64,000 nt of DNA from Bacillota bacterium. Its GTDB lineage: Bacteria > Bacillota > Clostridia > Lachnospirales > Lachnospiraceae. The stretch lies in assembly GCA_023392615.1 (NCBI GenBank), contig JAEVYT010000026.1, forward strand, positions 11,398-75,397, read 5' to 3'. The notes beneath the pieces were generated by a model. That model was not told the origin of the DNA and did no database searches. It was given only the letters and a program-made list of their open reading frames with translations. Shown in pieces: positions 25,053-32,378 of this stretch (position 1 is its first letter; every line of letters begins with the position of its first letter). Both the position numbers and the translations under genes were made by a program.

Positions 25053-25499
25053 ATGAGAATTGTAATACAGCGAGTATTGGAAGCAAAGGTTGATGTAGAA
25101 GGAGAATGTATAGGTTCCATTGGAAAAGGATTTTTGATTCTTCTTGGCGTAGGTAAGGGGGACAACAAGGAGATTGCAGATCGTTATATTGATAAAATTA
25201 TAAAAATGCGTATCTTTGCAGATGAAAATGGTAAAACAAATCTATCCTTACAGGATGTGAAGGGTGAAGTATTGGTGGTATCTCAATTTACTCTTTACGC
25301 AGAATGTAAAAAGGGGAACCGTCCTGATTTTATCAATGCAGCAGGTGCAGCACTTGCTAATGAGCTATATGAATACTTTTTAAAAAAGATAGAAGAACGT
25401 TTAGGCAAAGTGCAATCCGGTAAATTTGGAGCAGACATGAAAGTATCGCTAATCAATGACGGACCCTTTACCATAGTACTGGATGAATCGATAATGTAG
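25053..25499 (+). CDS. dtd: D-aminoacyl-tRNA deacylase
   Basis: The 148-residue protein has both DTD signatures: [19 protein letters not shown] and the C-terminal NDGPFT, a variant of NxGPxT that forms the Gly-cisPro chiral filter (Val replaced by Phe). DTD frees tRNAs mischarged with D-amino acids or glycine. GGGAGGAAC precedes the ATG, and an intrinsic terminator closes the gene at 25518. Confidence 0.96.
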   Translation: MRIVIQRVLEAKVDVEGECIGSIGKGFLILLGVGKGDNKEIADRYIDKIIKMRIFADENGKTNLSLQDVKGEVLVVSQFTLYAECKKGNRPDFINAAGAALANELYEYFLKKIEERLGKVQSGKFGADMKVSLINDGPFTIVLDESIM

Positions 25500-25517
25500 A
25501 TATTTGTTGTACTAGGT

Positions 25518-25562
25518 GTGCAGATAAAGATTCCATAGGATGACTTTATCTGCGCTTTTTTT
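25518..25562 (+). terminator. Intrinsic terminator after dtd
   Basis: Bases 25518-25529 pair with 25544-25555 (12 pairs, one G-U), followed by seven T. Confidence 0.9.
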
Positions 25563-25911
25563 GTTTTTAACAATTGCATTCAAATCCCACGAATTATAAA
25601 GTATGAGATTTTATCTTACACGTGGCTTAGATCAAGAACCGAAGAGAAATATGCTATATCTATTTGTATAAAGAATTATAAATAAGTAGGGTATCGGTAT
25701 ACTTAGATATCAAAGCAGTGGTTTTATTTGTATAATTACGTATTTAAACTACTATGAATCACAATAATCATGGGACAAGCTTAAATATAAAGGTTCCACA
25801 TTTTACAAATTACACATTGATTTCACCTTTATTTCAATTAAACATGAGGGAAACATGTAGATAATTGATATAAACTGACATTATATAAGAAGAAGGGGTG
25901 AAATTAAATTA
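25563..25911 (+). other. Non-coding leader region of the chemoreceptor gene
   Basis: About 350 AT-rich bases hold no credible ORF. I looked for a sigma-D motility promoter (TAAA...GCCGATAA) and found none; TTGATA near 25866 with TAAGAA is a weak sigma-A-like pair. Confidence 0.4.
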
Positions 25912-27900
25912 ATGAAGAGCATTAAGACGAAATTGATTGTATCATTTGCCACGCTCATCGTAGCAGTAACCTTGGTAATGGGTATTTTGTTTATAAGAAG
26001 TGGTTATAAATCATTGAATGATGAAGCTGAGAAATCACTGAATATTATGGCAGAGGATGGAGCAAAATTAACGGAAAGCCGTATTGAGGCGTTAATCATT
26101 ACACTGAATATGATTGCAAAGAAAAAAGAGATAGTTGACATGGGGCTAGATGTCAATCCTAGTGAGTTGAAAGAAGAACTTCAAAAAACTGATTTTATTG
26201 ATTTGGCATATGTTCTTCCAAATGGTTATGCCAATTATATGAATGGGACAATGAGTCTGGTGAGTGACAGGCCATATATAAAAAACGCGTTAAAGGGAAA
26301 AGTAGGGATATCTGATGTTATATTTAGTCGAATCACCAGAAAACCTGAGATAGAACTTAGTGTTCCGGTAATAAAGGATGGTAAAGTAGTCGGAGCACTG
26401 TTGGCAAGAAAAGAAGCAGACACGTTGGAAGAATTAATTAAAGATAGAGGATATGGTAATAAAGGATATGCATTTATGATAAATGGTGAAGGTAGATACA
26501 TAGCATATCCAGATACCAATAAGGTACTAAAGCTATACAACCCAATTAAGGAAGCGCAGAAGAATAAGAAGGATACTTCCCTTTCTATCGCTTTTCAGTC
26601 TATGCTAAAACAAAAGCAAGGGGTTATCAGTTATACGGAAGGAAAGAAGAAGTATTTTGCTGGATATGCTCCAATTGAAGGAACGGATTGGGTGTTTGCT
26701 ATAACTGCGAATCAAAACGAGGTATTCGAGGCGATTCCAAAGATGATTCAAACAATTATGGTTGTAATGGTAGTTGTATTGGCAGCAAGTATAGTTATTG
26801 TTTATTTTCTGGATTACAAAATCACAGGACCGTTAATAGGAATTACCCAGGTTTCAAAACAAATTGCTAATCTGGATTTTCAAGTGAAGATATCAAAAAA
26901 ATATTTAAAACAGAAGGATGAAATTGGTACGCTTTCAAGTACCTTTGAGATATTAACCAACAAGCTTAGAGAAATTATTACACAGATATCGGAGGCAGCA
27001 GTTGATGTAACAGCGTCTGCTCAGGAACTATCAGCGACCTCCCAGGAATCAGCCCGGATATCGCTTGAGATATCCAATACTGTGGAAAGTATATCAAACG
27101 GTGCATTAGAACAAGCAAAAAACACGGAAGTTGGAGAACAAAATGCAATAGTACTGGGAACTAGAATTGAGAAAAATCTCAAGCATGTAGTAAACCTAAA
27201 CGAAACGACAGAAAAGGTGAATGATCTTGTAAAAAGTGGTTTACTGGACGTTGAACGATTATCGGAGGCTACCAGCAAGAATAAGCTAGCTACGGATGAA
27301 ATATGTGAGGTAATTACACAAACTCGCACGAGCTCGGAGCAAATAAGAGAAGCAAGTAATGTGATTGCCGATATAACGAGACAGACGAATTTACTTGCGC
27401 TTAATGCCTCGATAGAAGCAGCTAGAGCTGGAGAGGCAGGTAGAGGATTTGCAGTTGTTGCTCAGGAAATACAGAGAATGGCGGATCAATCAAATTCATC
27501 TACGCAATTCATTGATGATATTATCAATGAACTTCTTCAAAATGTGGAAAACTCATCGCAGAGTATGGCAAAAATAAAAATCACTTCAGAGCATCAACAA
27601 GAAAGTGTTAACCAGACCATTGAAAAATATCAGAATATTGCAGGCGCAATGTTGAGTTCAGAAAAAGCATTAAGGAGATTGAATGAAACTGTGCAGGATA
27701 TGGTTCATGCTAAAAATGAGATTGTAGACATGCTTCAGTCCTTAGCAGCGATAGCGGAGCAGAACGCTGCAGGCACTCAACAAGCCGCCTCTTTTGTGGA
27801 TGATCAGGTAACGTCAGCGCAGACATTGTCGGAAACAAGCGCAAAATTATCTTCCTTAGCAACGAATCTTTTATCAGTAATTGATCAAGTAAAGATATAA
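25912..27900 (+). CDS. Methyl-accepting chemotaxis protein with extracellular Cache domain
   Basis: The 662-residue receptor has membrane segments at about residues 8-28 and 282-302, enclosing a ~250-residue dCache sensor ([24 protein letters not shown], then [20 protein letters not shown]). A HAMP domain follows, then a signalling domain with the hairpin tip [21 protein letters not shown]. It relays ligand binding to CheA/CheW. The ligand is unknown. AAGGGGTG precedes the ATG by 12 bases. It is transcribed alone; a cheX gene occurs at 52562. Confidence 0.96.
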   Translation: MKSIKTKLIVSFATLIVAVTLVMGILFIRSGYKSLNDEAEKSLNIMAEDGAKLTESRIEALIITLNMIAKKKEIVDMGLDVNPSELKEELQKTDFIDLAYVLPNGYANYMNGTMSLVSDRPYIKNALKGKVGISDVIFSRITRKPEIELSVPVIKDGKVVGALLARKEADTLEELIKDRGYGNKGYAFMINGEGRYIAYPDTNKVLKLYNPIKEAQKNKKDTSLSIAFQSMLKQKQGVISYTEGKKKYFAGYAPIEGTDWVFAITANQNEVFEAIPKMIQTIMVVMVVVLAASIVIVYFLDYKITGPLIGITQVSKQIANLDFQVKISKKYLKQKDEIGTLSSTFEILTNKLREIITQISEAAVDVTASAQELSATSQESARISLEISNTVESISNGALEQAKNTEVGEQNAIVLGTRIEKNLKHVVNLNETTEKVNDLVKSGLLDVERLSEATSKNKLATDEICEVITQTRTSSEQIREASNVIADITRQTNLLALNASIEAARAGEAGRGFAVVAQEIQRMADQSNSSTQFIDDIINELLQNVENSSQSMAKIKITSEHQQESVNQTIEKYQNIAGAMLSSEKALRRLNETVQDMVHAKNEIVDMLQSLAAIAEQNAAGTQQAASFVDDQVTSAQTLSETSAKLSSLATNLLSVIDQVKI

Positions 27901-28039
27901 AATTGAGAATAATTCTCTATAAATAAAATAATATTTGAAATAAATGTATAAACTTTCCCATTTTACAAACACTATAATTAGTAAATGTGATAACAATTAA
28001 CTGCATACTCAAAATACAATAAATGGAGGAAGATAATAC

Positions 28040-28588
28040 ATGAAAGCAACAGGTATAGTAAGACGAATAGATGACCTTGGTCGAGTGGTTGTTCCGAAAG
28101 AGATTAGAAGAACCTTAAGAATTCGAGAAGGAGATCCTCTTGAGATCTTCACCGATAGAGAAGGAGAAATCATATTAAAGAAATATTCTCCAATTGGAGA
28201 ATTGGGACAATTTGCGAAACAGTATGCGGATTCTTTAAATCAAACAACCGGTTATATTGTTGCAATTACGGATAAGGATCAGTTTATCGCAGTTGCCGGA
28301 CCAACAAAAAAAGATTTGATTTCTAAGGGAATCAGCCATGATTTAGAGGAAGTCATCAATGAAAGAGAAGTGATAGTAGCCTCCAGAGATGATAAGAACT
28401 TTGTTAAAATTATGAATGATGATGATGCGGAGTTTTTATACCAAGTAATTACCCCAATCATTAGTGAAGGTGACGCAATTGGTTCAGTAATAATGTTGAC
28501 CAAAGACGCAAAGACTAAATTTGGGGAATTGGAGATAAAGCTTACTAGTACGGCAGCGGCATTTTTAGGTAGACAAATGGAACAGTAA
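28040..28588 (+). CDS. spoVT: Stage V sporulation protein T, AbrB-type regulator
   Basis: The 182-residue protein begins with the AbrB/SpoVT swapped-hairpin DNA-binding domain (MKATGIVRRIDDLGRVVVPK) and ends with a GAF domain (about 55-182). In Bacillus it adjusts sigma-G-dependent gene expression in the forespore. GGAGGAAG precedes the ATG. A possible forespore-type promoter, GTATAA (27946) with CACTATA (27970), spaced 18, is weak. A hairpin at 28597 closes the gene; mazG follows, as in Bacillus, where spoVT also lies near mazG. Confidence 0.96.
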   Translation: MKATGIVRRIDDLGRVVVPKEIRRTLRIREGDPLEIFTDREGEIILKKYSPIGELGQFAKQYADSLNQTTGYIVAITDKDQFIAVAGPTKKDLISKGISHDLEEVINEREVIVASRDDKNFVKIMNDDDAEFLYQVITPIISEGDAIGSVIMLTKDAKTKFGELEIKLTSTAAAFLGRQMEQ

Positions 28589-28596
28589 TAATCATT

Positions 28597-28637
28597 AGAA
28601 TAGGATGCTGAATAGTTTTATCACAGCATCCTATTCT
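28597..28637 (+). terminator. Hairpin after spoVT
   Basis: AGAATAGGATGCTG (28597-28610) pairs perfectly with 28624-28637. The downstream tract is only TATATAT, so termination may be incomplete. Confidence 0.65.
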
Positions 28638-28711
28638 TATATATCAATCCAAGTCAAAAATCATCGATACTCAAATAATCAAAGAAATGAAATGATCATA
28701 ATTGTTATATC

Positions 28712-28739
28712 TTGTAATATTGTAAAGTACTGTTATAAT
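28712..28739 (+). promoter_or_regulatory. Promoter of the mazG cluster
   Basis: TTGTAA (28712-28717), 16 bases, TATAAT (28734-28739), 80 bases before mazG. Confidence 0.55.
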
Positions 28740-28818
28740 TGGCATAAGAATGCAACACTTATGGAATATTATGTAACAGATGATAAGGACAATAAAGATA
28801 CGAAAGAAGGAGCGGATT

Positions 28819-29595
28819 ATGCCAAAGTATGATTTCGATGAATTTATGGATATCATTCGAAAACTCAGGAGTAAGGAGGGGTGCCCTTGGGATAGGGAAC
28901 AAACCCACGAAAGCCTAAAGACCTGTTTGATTGAAGAGTGCTATGAGACCATTGAAGCAATTAATAATAAGGACAACGATAATCTTTGTGAAGAACTTGG
29001 AGATGTTTTGCTACAAGTTGCATTGCACACTGCGATTGCAGAAGAGAAGAAAGAATTTAATATTGATCAGGTGGTATCTGGTGTAGCACAAAAGATGGTT
29101 CGCAGACATCCTCATGTGTTTGGAGATGTGGTTGTTGATAATTCACAGGGTGTAATCAAAAACTGGGAAGAGATTAAGAAAGAGGAAAAGAAAAACAAGA
29201 GTGTTGCACAGGAAATAATTGACATACCAAAAGCCTTTCCGGCTACCATTCGGGCAGAGAAAGTACAAAAGAAAGCGGCCAAGTCGGGAATGGATTTCGA
29301 GGGGTATGAACAGGCTCTCGAAAAGGTCTATGAAGAACTTGAGGAATTGAAAAAAAGCGTTGATAATGGGGGTAAAAGTATAATAGAAGAGGAATTTGGA
29401 GATGTGTTGTTTTCTATAGTTAATTTGTCTCGCTTTTTACAATTAAATGCAGAAAATTCCTTGACAAATGCCACTAATAAGTTTATAAATAGATTTGTAG
29501 ATGTCTTCGCTCTGGCTGAGAGGAGGGGACATAATCTATGCGAACTATCCCCTATGGAGCAAGATGTTTTATGGAGGGAAGTAAAAAATTCGTAG
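28819..29595 (+). CDS. mazG: Nucleoside triphosphate pyrophosphohydrolase MazG
   Basis: The 258-residue protein has two MazG domains. The first shows GCPWDREQTHESLKTCLIEECYE and the EExxE..ExxD metal motif (EELGDVLLQ); the second shows EEEFGDVLFSIVNLSR. It hydrolyses NTPs to NMP and PPi, cleaning the nucleotide pool. AAGAAGGAG precedes the ATG at 28819, and 13 upstream in-frame codons are discarded. It opens the conserved mazG-hup-rqcP-yabP-yabQ-divIC cluster. Confidence 0.96.
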   Translation: MPKYDFDEFMDIIRKLRSKEGCPWDREQTHESLKTCLIEECYETIEAINNKDNDNLCEELGDVLLQVALHTAIAEEKKEFNIDQVVSGVAQKMVRRHPHVFGDVVVDNSQGVIKNWEEIKKEEKKNKSVAQEIIDIPKAFPATIRAEKVQKKAAKSGMDFEGYEQALEKVYEELEELKKSVDNGGKSIIEEEFGDVLFSIVNLSRFLQLNAENSLTNATNKFINRFVDVFALAERRGHNLCELSPMEQDVLWREVKNS

Positions 29596-29634
29596 ATTGA
29601 AATATAACAATTACTTTAGAGGAGGAGCAAATCC

Positions 29635-29910
29635 ATGAACAAAGCAGAATTGGTTGCAGCGATTGCAGAGAAGACAGAATTTTCCAAAAAGGATTCAGAG
29701 AAAGCATTAAAAGCTTTTATTGATGTAGTAACAGAAGAATTAACAAAAGGCGAGAAGGTTCAATTAGTTGGTTTCGGTACATTTGAAGTATCCGAAAGAC
29801 CTGCTAGAACCGGAAGAAACCCTTTAACAAAGGAAACTATTACAATTGCTGCTTCTAAAGCGCCTAAGTTCAAAGCAGGCAAGGCTTTAAAGGATGTTAT
29901 CAACGCATAG
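29635..29910 (+). CDS. hup: HU-family histone-like DNA-binding protein
   Basis: The 91-residue protein matches HU over its whole length: MNKAELVAAIAEKTEFSKKD, VGFGTFEVSERPARTGRNP in the DNA-wrapping arm, and KAPKFKAGKALKDVIN. HU compacts and bends chromosomal DNA. GAGGAGG precedes the ATG, and the gene ends at a strong terminator 18 bases after its stop, so most transcripts should stop here rather than enter rqcP. Confidence 0.98.
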   Translation: MNKAELVAAIAEKTEFSKKDSEKALKAFIDVVTEELTKGEKVQLVGFGTFEVSERPARTGRNPLTKETITIAASKAPKFKAGKALKDVINA

Positions 29911-29927
29911 TTGATTGAAAACAAAAG

Positions 29928-29983
29928 AGGCTGTTTTAAATTCCGATTCCGTTAGGGTAAAGGCTTTTAAAACAGCCTTTTTT
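29928..29983 (+). terminator. Intrinsic terminator after hup
   Basis: AGGCTGTTTTAAA (29928-29940) pairs perfectly with 29966-29978, followed by a T-run. Confidence 0.9.
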
Positions 29984-30021
29984 ATATGATAAGAAAGCAG
30001 CCAATTATATTGGAGGGAATT

Positions 30022-30261
30022 GTGAGACTAGATAAATTTTTAAAGGTATCCAGAATAATTAAGAGAAGAACGATTGCAAACGAAGCGTGTGATGCAGGTA
30101 GAGTAATGATTAATGGTAAACCCGCCAAGGCATCGGCGAACGTAAAAATCGGTGATGTGATAGAGATTGGATTTGGTACAAAAGCAGTCAAGGTAGAGGT
30201 TCTTGATGTTCAGGAAACGACGAAAAAGGATGATGCAAAAGAACTTTACAAATACCTATAG
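30022..30261 (+). CDS. rqcP: S4-domain RNA-binding protein RqcP (YabO)
   Basis: The 79-residue S4 protein begins VRLDKFLKVSRIIKRRTIANE and continues AGRVMINGKPAKASANVKIGD. RqcP binds the 50S/peptidyl-tRNA complex and helps RqcH add C-terminal alanine tails to stalled chains. The GTG start at 30022 follows GGAGGG; the upstream in-frame ATG at 29986 lies in the hup terminator tail and is rejected. It is followed by yabP, as in Bacillus. Confidence 0.93.
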   Translation: MRLDKFLKVSRIIKRRTIANEACDAGRVMINGKPAKASANVKIGDVIEIGFGTKAVKVEVLDVQETTKKDDAKELYKYL

Positions 30262-30386
30262 TTATCGGGTATCGATTATACGGATATGTCATGAAGTAGC
30301 AAGTCTTCTCATATACTTAAAAAGGTATATCTTGTTCCATTTTTGGAATAAGATAGCCAAAGGTATAATATGAGGAGGCTTTTTCT

Positions 30387-30680
30387 ATGGAAGAGAAACT
30401 ACAGAATAACACTCTTAAAGGGCACAAATTAAATATTAATGCGAGAAAGGCAGCGACGATAACTGGAGTTAATGATGTATTGTCCTTTGATGCAGGAGAA
30501 GTATTACTTCAGACGGAGCAGGGGGTACTAATGATTCGAGGGAGTGAATTGCATGTAAATCGTTTGACGCTCGAAAAAGGAGAGGTTGATATTGATGGAA
30601 GAATAGACAGCCTAACCTATTCAGACGGGGCAAACGGAAACAGATCCGGCGAATCTTTATTTGGCAGGCTATTTAAATAG
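30387..30680 (+). CDS. yabP: Sporulation protein YabP
   Basis: The 97-residue protein has the YabP/YqfC core (HKLNINARKAATITGVNDVLSFD, QGVLMIRGSELHVNRL). YabP works with YabQ in spore cortex formation; the mechanism is unknown. GAGGAGG lies ~9 bases before the ATG. The stop is 9 bases before yabQ, consistent with one transcript. Confidence 0.93.
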   Translation: MEEKLQNNTLKGHKLNINARKAATITGVNDVLSFDAGEVLLQTEQGVLMIRGSELHVNRLTLEKGEVDIDGRIDSLTYSDGANGNRSGESLFGRLFK

Positions 30681-30689
30681 GAGGCCTGT

Positions 30690-31370
30690 ATGAATCAAGC
30701 AATCACAATGGAAGTTCAGTTTTTTTTCATATCCGTGTTATCCGGTGCGCTCTTATTGATGGCTTATGATATTCTTCGCGTTTTTCGAAGACTTATTAAA
30801 CATAGAGAGTTTAGTGTAGCATTGGAAGACCTAGTCTTTTGGGTTGTGGCTGGATTAAGTATCTTTATCATGATGTATAAAGAGAATAATGGCATAATCC
30901 GAGGGTTTTCAATTATGGGAATGGCGATTGGAACCATATTATATCACTTTGCTCTTAGTGAGGCATTTGTGAATATTCTTACCAAATTAATAAAAACACT
31001 AATCAGCCCATTGGTTTTTCTTATAAAACAGTTTATCAAAACTGGGAAATTAGTCGGAAGAAAGGTCAAGAAAGTAGTATTTCGTATCAATAACCAATTG
31101 AAAAAATGGACACAATCAGTTAGAATAAAGTTATCTGCAAAACATCAAGCGACACTTTTAAAAAAACACAAGAAATTAGAATCAAAGAATCAAAAGAAGA
31201 AACGAGCAGATGATATAAAGCTTGCAAAAAAGAAGGCAAAAGAGAAGAATCGAAATAAGAAAAATCCGAAGAAGACTCCTGCACAGAAAAAAGACGGGCA
31301 GATAGATGGGGAAAGAAGAACCGGGCGAACGGTAGAGGTTAAACCGATACCTATTAAAAACAAGAGATAA
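30690..31370 (+). CDS. yabQ: Spore cortex biosynthesis protein YabQ
   Basis: The 226-residue protein has about four membrane segments (residues 8-27, 47-63, 70-90, 105-120) with the YabQ motif LLMAYDILRVFRRLIKH. A long Lys-rich tail (about 130-226) follows. YabQ is needed for cortex assembly and sits in the outer forespore membrane in Bacillus. The tail is longer and more basic than in Bacillus YabQ. GGAGGCC precedes the ATG. Confidence 0.9.
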   Translation: MNQAITMEVQFFFISVLSGALLLMAYDILRVFRRLIKHREFSVALEDLVFWVVAGLSIFIMMYKENNGIIRGFSIMGMAIGTILYHFALSEAFVNILTKLIKTLISPLVFLIKQFIKTGKLVGRKVKKVVFRINNQLKKWTQSVRIKLSAKHQATLLKKHKKLESKNQKKKRADDIKLAKKKAKEKNRNKKNPKKTPAQKKDGQIDGERRTGRTVEVKPIPIKNKR

Positions 31371-31431
31371 ATGAAATATAGTTGTTTGAGGGTGGACAAG
31401 TAGTTTTGTTATAATTTTAGGAGATGGGTTT

Positions 31432-31722
31432 ATGAAGAGGAGAAGAAAGAAAAGAAGTTCGGGATTAGGAATTGTAGCTTTTGTTGTACTGATCTTTTGT
31501 GGAATTGTATCCTATAGTAGGGTTGGTCTGGCACAGGAGCAGGTGGAGGCTCAGCGTAATATCACAAGGATTGAGTCGGATATAGCGAAGCAGAATCAAC
31601 GTGCCGTTGATATTAAGGAGCAAAAGGAATATCAGAAGACAAGACAATATATAGAAGAAATTGCTAGAGAGAGACTCGGACTGGTATATAAGGATGAGAT
31701 AATTTTTGAGCCAAAGGAATAA
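31432..31722 (+). CDS. divIC: Septum formation initiator DivIC/FtsB
   Basis: The 96-residue protein has a basic N-terminus, one membrane segment (about 12-29) and an external coiled coil (about 35-70) ending in YIEEIARERLGLVYKDEIIFEP, typical of DivIC. It joins FtsL and DivIB in the divisome. TAGGAGAT precedes the ATG, and yabP-yabQ-divIC is the standard Firmicutes order. Confidence 0.92.
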   Translation: MKRRRKKRSSGLGIVAFVVLIFCGIVSYSRVGLAQEQVEAQRNITRIESDIAKQNQRAVDIKEQKEYQKTRQYIEEIARERLGLVYKDEIIFEPKE

Positions 31723-31759
31723 ATCCTAGTGTGAATGGATATTCTTTTGAATAAAATGA

Positions 31760-31788
31760 TTGACAACCTATTGGTAAGAAGATATAAT
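31760..31788 (+). promoter_or_regulatory. Consensus promoter of tRNA-Met
   Basis: TTGACA (31760-31765), 17-base spacer, TATAAT (31783-31788): a perfect sigma-A consensus, 15 bases before the mature tRNA 5' end. Confidence 0.92.
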
Positions 31789-31803
31789 AGGGTTCGTGAC
31801 TTT

Positions 31804-31877
31804 GGCGAAGTAGCTCAGTTGGCGAGAGCACGCGGTTCATACCCGCGGTGTCGGCGGTTCAAATCCGTCCTTCGCTA
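31804..31877 (+). tRNA. tRNA-Met (CAU), elongator type
   Basis: The 74-base cloverleaf has acceptor arms GGCGAAG and CTTCGCT with a G1-U72 pair, discriminator A, D-arm GCTC/GAGC, anticodon stem CGCGG/CCGCG with loop TTCATAC (CAT), and T-arm GGCGG/CCGTC with TTCAAAT. The CCA end is not encoded. The lack of a GGG/CCC run in the anticodon stem argues against an initiator. The G1-U72 pair matches Bacillus elongator tRNA-Met rather than a tRNA-Ile2 read by TilS. A tRNA-Met lies at the same place, upstream of spoIIE, in B. subtilis. Confidence 0.95.
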
Positions 31878-31887
31878 TTTAAAATTT

Positions 31888-31917
31888 AGGAAGTTGTGTT
31901 TTACAACTTCCTTTTTT
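31888..31917 (+). terminator. Intrinsic terminator after tRNA-Met
   Basis: AGGAAGTTGT (31888-31897) pairs with ACAACTTCCT (31903-31912), followed by T6. Confidence 0.92.
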
Positions 31918-32161
31918 GTATGAATTTTTTTGCAATCTTCTACACAATAAAAACAACATTTGTTAAACGCTGTAAAGCTAGAATTAAAGATTGCATTGCT
32001 TAGGAGAAATTCTGTATAAACATTATGATATATCGTTTAAATTGATTCTTATACCATATAGTGCTTGAAAAAGATAGTTAAAACACATTATTTAGTGTAT
32101 GAACCATGAGGAAGTTTATGAATTGTATAATTTATATATGAAAATCTGTATTTTTATTATT

Positions 32162-32191
32162 TAACTTTGAGGGTTCTCAAAGTTATTTTTT
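32162..32191 (+). terminator. Orphan terminator upstream of spoIIE
   Basis: TAACTTTGAG (32162-32171) pairs perfectly with 32176-32185 around a GGTT loop and is followed by T6. The 240 bases between it and the tRNA terminator hold no convincing ORF. It either ends an unannotated short RNA or insulates spoIIE. Confidence 0.85.
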
Positions 32192-32253
32192 GTTATCGTC
32201 TTAAAATAAATCAACTCCCTTTAATCGTGATATTCGCCATTTCCATGGAGTTA

Positions 32254-32320
32254 TTGTCAAAAACTTTAAGAATCAGCAGGATTTATTTTGACAAAGATTT
32301 TATCCTGGCATGCCTATAAT
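32254..32320 (+). promoter_or_regulatory. Spo0A-type sigma-A promoter of spoIIE with 0A-like boxes
   Basis: TTGACA (32288-32293) and TATAAT (32315-32320) are both perfect but 21 bases apart. Two 0A-box-like octamers, TTGTCAAA (32254-32261) and its inverse TTTGACAA (32287-32294), lie at and above the -35. The B. subtilis spoIIE promoter is also a sigma-A promoter with 21-base spacing activated by Spo0A. The promoter lies downstream of other in-frame ATGs, so it supports the start at 32379. Confidence 0.8.
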
Positions 32321-32378
32321 AACAGCACAGTCTAGAGCCAGTGCAAAATTAATGGCAGAAACGGGAGGAATATTCATA

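Noticed and set aside
25563..25911. Sigma-D motility promoter for the chemoreceptor
   Set aside because: No TAAA-N15-GCCGATAA-like sequence was found.
31735..31923. 62-codon plus-strand ORF
   Set aside because: It runs through the tRNA-Met gene, its promoter and its terminator; the RNA features explain the sequence.
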